Source: an uncultured Pseudomonas sp.
GTDB taxonomy: Bacteria; Pseudomonadota; Gammaproteobacteria; Pseudomonadales; Pseudomonadaceae
Reading direction: 5' to 3'
NCBI RefSeq assembly: GCF_946886105.1
Contig: NZ_CAMPHV010000015.1
Coordinates: 55,538-119,537 of the forward strand
Length of the DNA: 64,000 bases
In this document: piece after piece, positions 61,521-64,000 of the stretch
Position numbering within the stretch: position 1 is the first letter of the stretch
Layout: the number at the start of each line of letters is the position of its first letter
Notes under the pieces: generated by a model
Seen by the model: only the letters and a program-made list of their open reading frames with translations
Database searches by the model: none
Told to the model about the DNA's origin: nothing
Translations under genes and position numbers: made by a program

Positions 61521-62783
61521 ATGAGTCGTCTCAACCAGGAACTGGGTCTACTGCAGGGCATCGGTCTACTCAGCACATCGCTGCTCGGCACCGGCATTTT
61601 CGTCGTGCCGGCGCTGGCCGCCACCGCCGCCGGCGAAGCTTCGCTCTGGGCCTGGATGATCCTGATCGCCCTGGTACTGCCGGTGGCGTTCACCTTCGCC
61701 CAACTCGGCCGACACTTTGCCCACGCCGGCGGCGCGCCGCACCTGATCGGCCGCGCGTTCGGCGCGCGCATGGAACGCCTCAGCGCCCTGCTGTTTCTCG
61801 CCGTGCTGCCGGTGGGTTTGCCGGCGGCGCTGAACATCGCCAGCGGCTTCTGGCAGGCGCTGTTCGACCTCAGCCGCGGCCAGACGCTGGCCATCCAGCT
61901 CGCCACCCTGGTCGCCCTGCTACTGCTCGGCCAGCGCCCGGCCAAAGCCTCCGGTTTCGTGCAAGGCGCCATCGCCGTGGCGATCATCGGCACCATCGCG
62001 CTGATCTGGTGGGTCGGCGATCTACCACTGAGCAGCCAGCCGTTGCTACCGCCCATTGACGGCTCCTGGCACCTGCTGCCCGCCGCGCTGGGGGTGATGT
62101 TCTGGTGCTTCGTCGGCATCGAGGCCTTTACCCATCTGGGCGAGGAGTTCAAGAACCCCAAGCGCGACTTTCCCCTGGCGCTGCTGTTCGGCGTGCTGCT
62201 GGCCGGTCTGGTGTATTGGGCCTGCTCGGTGGCGGTGCTGAGCTTCAATGCCTATGGCGATGTGCATAACGACGCGACCTCGCTGCCGCGCATACTCGAC
62301 CTGCTGCTCGGCGACCAGGCCCGCTACCTGACTGCGGCGGTCGGCTACCTGGCCTGCTTCGCCTCGATGAACGTCTATATGCAGGGCTTCGCCCGGCTGA
62401 TCTGGAGTCTGGCCGACGAAGGCAAACTGCCGGCCGCCCTGGCTCGGCGCAATGAGCACGGCGTACCCGCCCGTGCCCTGTTGCTGGTGATAGCGATCTG
62501 CGCCCTGTGCGCCACCCTGGCCTGGAGCCTGTCGCTGTCCCTGGACCAACTGATCCGCTACGCCAACGGCAACTTCGTGGTCGTCTACCTGCTCAGCATG
62601 GCCGCTGGCGCGCTGTTGCTGCGCGGCATCTGGCGCTGGCTCGCCGCCTTCAGCACCCTGCTCTGCGCCCTGGTGCTGACGATGCTCGGCGTCGACGCCT
62701 GGTATGCCCTGGGCCTGCTGGCTGTGATGGGATTGCTTGATTACGCCCACGGTTGGCGCGAGCGGGCGATGAGGGCCATCTGA
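61521..62783 (+). CDS. APC-family amino-acid exporter, YjeH-like
   Basis: A 420-residue transporter with about 12 helices. GIGLLSTSLLGTGIFVVPALAA is the APC substrate-binding helix 1 motif (GxGIF). E. coli YjeH exports methionine and branched-chain amino acids. The adjacent divergent Lrp-family gene supports amino-acid efflux. Exact substrate is inferred. Confidence 0.85.
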   Translation: MSRLNQELGLLQGIGLLSTSLLGTGIFVVPALAATAAGEASLWAWMILIALVLPVAFTFAQLGRHFAHAGGAPHLIGRAFGARMERLSALLFLAVLPVGLPAALNIASGFWQALFDLSRGQTLAIQLATLVALLLLGQRPAKASGFVQGAIAVAIIGTIALIWWVGDLPLSSQPLLPPIDGSWHLLPAALGVMFWCFVGIEAFTHLGEEFKNPKRDFPLALLFGVLLAGLVYWACSVAVLSFNAYGDVHNDATSLPRILDLLLGDQARYLTAAVGYLACFASMNVYMQGFARLIWSLADEGKLPAALARRNEHGVPARALLLVIAICALCATLAWSLSLSLDQLIRYANGNFVVVYLLSMAAGALLLRGIWRWLAAFSTLLCALVLTMLGVDAWYALGLLAVMGLLDYAHGWRERAMRAI

Positions 62784-62789
62784 GACGGC

Positions 62790-63774
62790 TTAAAGCCTGG
62801 TTTCCGCAGCAAGCATATTGATGATCAGACGGATCAGGGTGTCTTTCTGTTTGGGATCTGATTCAGCGACCAACAGAGTTAGAGCAGCCAGGCCTGTGTC
62901 ATTGATCAGCGGCTCGCCGCGTTCGTTCAACAAGCGGCCGTTACGATGCAGAAAATCGACGAAGAGAAAAGCACCGCTGCGCTTGTTGCCGTCGGTAAAA
63001 GGATGGTTCTTCACCATGAAATACAGCAGGTGGGCGGCCTTGCTTTCCAGGCTCGGGTAAGCAGGCTCGCCGAATACGCTCTGTTCCAGGTTGCCCAGCA
63101 GACTCGACAGGCCATCGCCCCGCTCTTGGGCGAACAGCTCGGTGGCTTCGCCCCGCTGGATCAAACGCATTGTGCTTAAGGCTGGCCAGGGCTGCGCGGG
63201 CATGCTCAGGGCGAGGTAGTTGGCCGCCGGGGCTGCCGGCCGGCTCGGTCAGCAGGCCTTCGTCGTAGCGTTGCAGCCAGAGAAAGGTCTGCGTGTAGCG
63301 ACTGACGATTTCCACCAGGCCACGCCCGCCGTCCACATCCAACTCGGGCGCACGGGCAGTCTTGCGCACGAGCTCAAGTGCGGCTTCGAGTTCACGGGCG
63401 TTGGCTTCGAAGCGTTCACGATTGAGGGTATAACCACGGGTCAGGTGCTCCTTGAGCAACTGGGTGGCCCATTGACGAAAGCGTGTGCCCTGCTTCGAGT
63501 TGACCCGGTAACCGACCGACAGCACCGCATCAAGATTGAAGAATTCGACTTGATAGATTTTTCCGTCGGCGGCAGTTGTTGCATTTTTTGCAACAACTGC
63601 ATTGCGCTCCAGCTCATCGTCACTAAATATATTGCGCAGATGGCGGGAGATAACGGATTTATCTCGCGCGAAAAGCTCAGCCATCTGCTGCAGGCTCAAC
63701 CACACGGTGTCCTGCTCAATGGTAACGCTGATAGTGCCGCTTTCGCTTTCGTAGATTGCGATCTCGCTGCTCAT
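62790..63774 (-). pseudogene. RhuM-Fic (Doc-motif) fusion, frameshifted
   Basis: ATG at 63774 with a strong AAGGAGG opens a RhuM-type N-terminus (SISVTIEQD-like TISVTIEQDTVWLSLQQMAELF, DKSVISRHL, VGYRVNSKQGTRFRQWAT). Homologous sequence leaves this frame near 63165-63180 (after ARAALASLK) and continues in the +1 frame as RLIQRGEATELFAQERG to the end at 62790. That second frame carries HPFTDGNKRSG, a Fic core of Doc type (K where Fic has G). The first frame runs on out of register to 62941. A one-base insertion best explains it; a sequencing error or programmed shift cannot be excluded. Fusions of RhuM with Fic are known. Confidence 0.8.
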
Positions 63775-64000
63775 GGCTTTCCTCCTTGAATGATCATGCC
63801 CATAACGGTCTGGCGATCCAGATAGTCGATTCGGCCTGCGCGCGCTTAAGCACGCGATACCTAACCTCAATAATCGTGAGTTTTCCACAAGCTCTCACTC
63901 TTGGGGGGTAGAGCGATACCTCTGCTTGCACAGCAGGCCGATATTAAAGGCTATGTCCCAAGACCGTGTTGCAAGTACTAAGCTTTAAGGCAGGCATCCG
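63775..64000. other. 226-base end region without a gene
   Basis: It contains the upstream region of the RhuM-Fic gene and AT-richer sequence. No coding frame or RNA was recognised before the window ends. Confidence 0.5.

Noticed and set aside
62790..63203. Separate stand-alone Fic gene starting at 63203
   Set aside because: The ATG lies inside the RhuM frame without a ribosome binding site, and homology runs continuously from the RhuM frame into this one.

Overview
The window is a 64 kb piece of a high-GC gammaproteobacterial chromosome, almost certainly Pseudomonas or a close relative. The evidence is gene order. The run leuA ... der-bamB-yfgM-hisS-ispG-rodZ-pilF-rlmN-ndk-iscX-fdx-hscA-hscB-iscA-iscU-iscS-iscR-cysE-trmJ // suhB - secF-secD-yajC-tgt-queA - tRNA-Leu, followed by lptG-lptF // pepA-holC-valS, is the conserved housekeeping block known from Pseudomonas aeruginosa. 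No rRNA, CRISPR array, insertion sequence or prophage was seen.

Bases 1-29,000 are mostly one long minus-strand array of core genes: the leuA 3' end (plus strand), a secreted GEVED protein with five tandem repeats, a methionine-type aminotransferase overlapping an omega-amidase, outer-membrane assembly and ribosome-assembly genes (bamB, der), isoprenoid and histidyl-tRNA synthesis, cell-shape and type IV pilus factors (rodZ, pilF), the complete ISC iron-sulfur operon, serine acetyltransferase, the Sec accessory operon and the queuosine genes. The ISC operon carries a recognisable IscR-type promoter/operator, but it is interrupted between iscA and hscB by a 267-bp nested palindrome. Bases 29,000-42,500 hold tRNA-Leu(CAA) with a strong promoter, a cold-shock protein, the LPS exporter permeases lptF/lptG, pepA-holC, valS, an NhaD-type Na+/H+ antiporter with a structured leader, and rlmF.

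Bases 42,500-64,000 are accessory. They hold an ArsR regulator with a UbiG-like methyltransferase and a divergent DCC thiol protein, an anion permease, a secreted choice-of-anchor I protein with a possible Pho box, two orphan periplasmic binding proteins, a small potassium channel, a haloalkane dehalogenase, a tail-to-tail pair of WaaP/Kdo-kinase-like proteins in a more AT-rich patch, an sbcCD locus split by an alcohol dehydrogenase/SRPBCC gene pair, an Lrp regulator divergent from a YjeH-like amino-acid exporter, and a frameshifted RhuM-Fic (Doc-motif) gene.

Four unrelated families of palindromic, MITE- or REP-like repeats are scattered through intergenic gaps (17.3, 35.7, 42.5/45.7 and 60.1 kb). 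The best candidates for new biology are the palindrome inside the isc operon, the GEVED five-repeat secreted protein, the nhaD leader, the convergent kinase pair and the broken RhuM-Doc gene. None of them is proved by sequence inspection alone.
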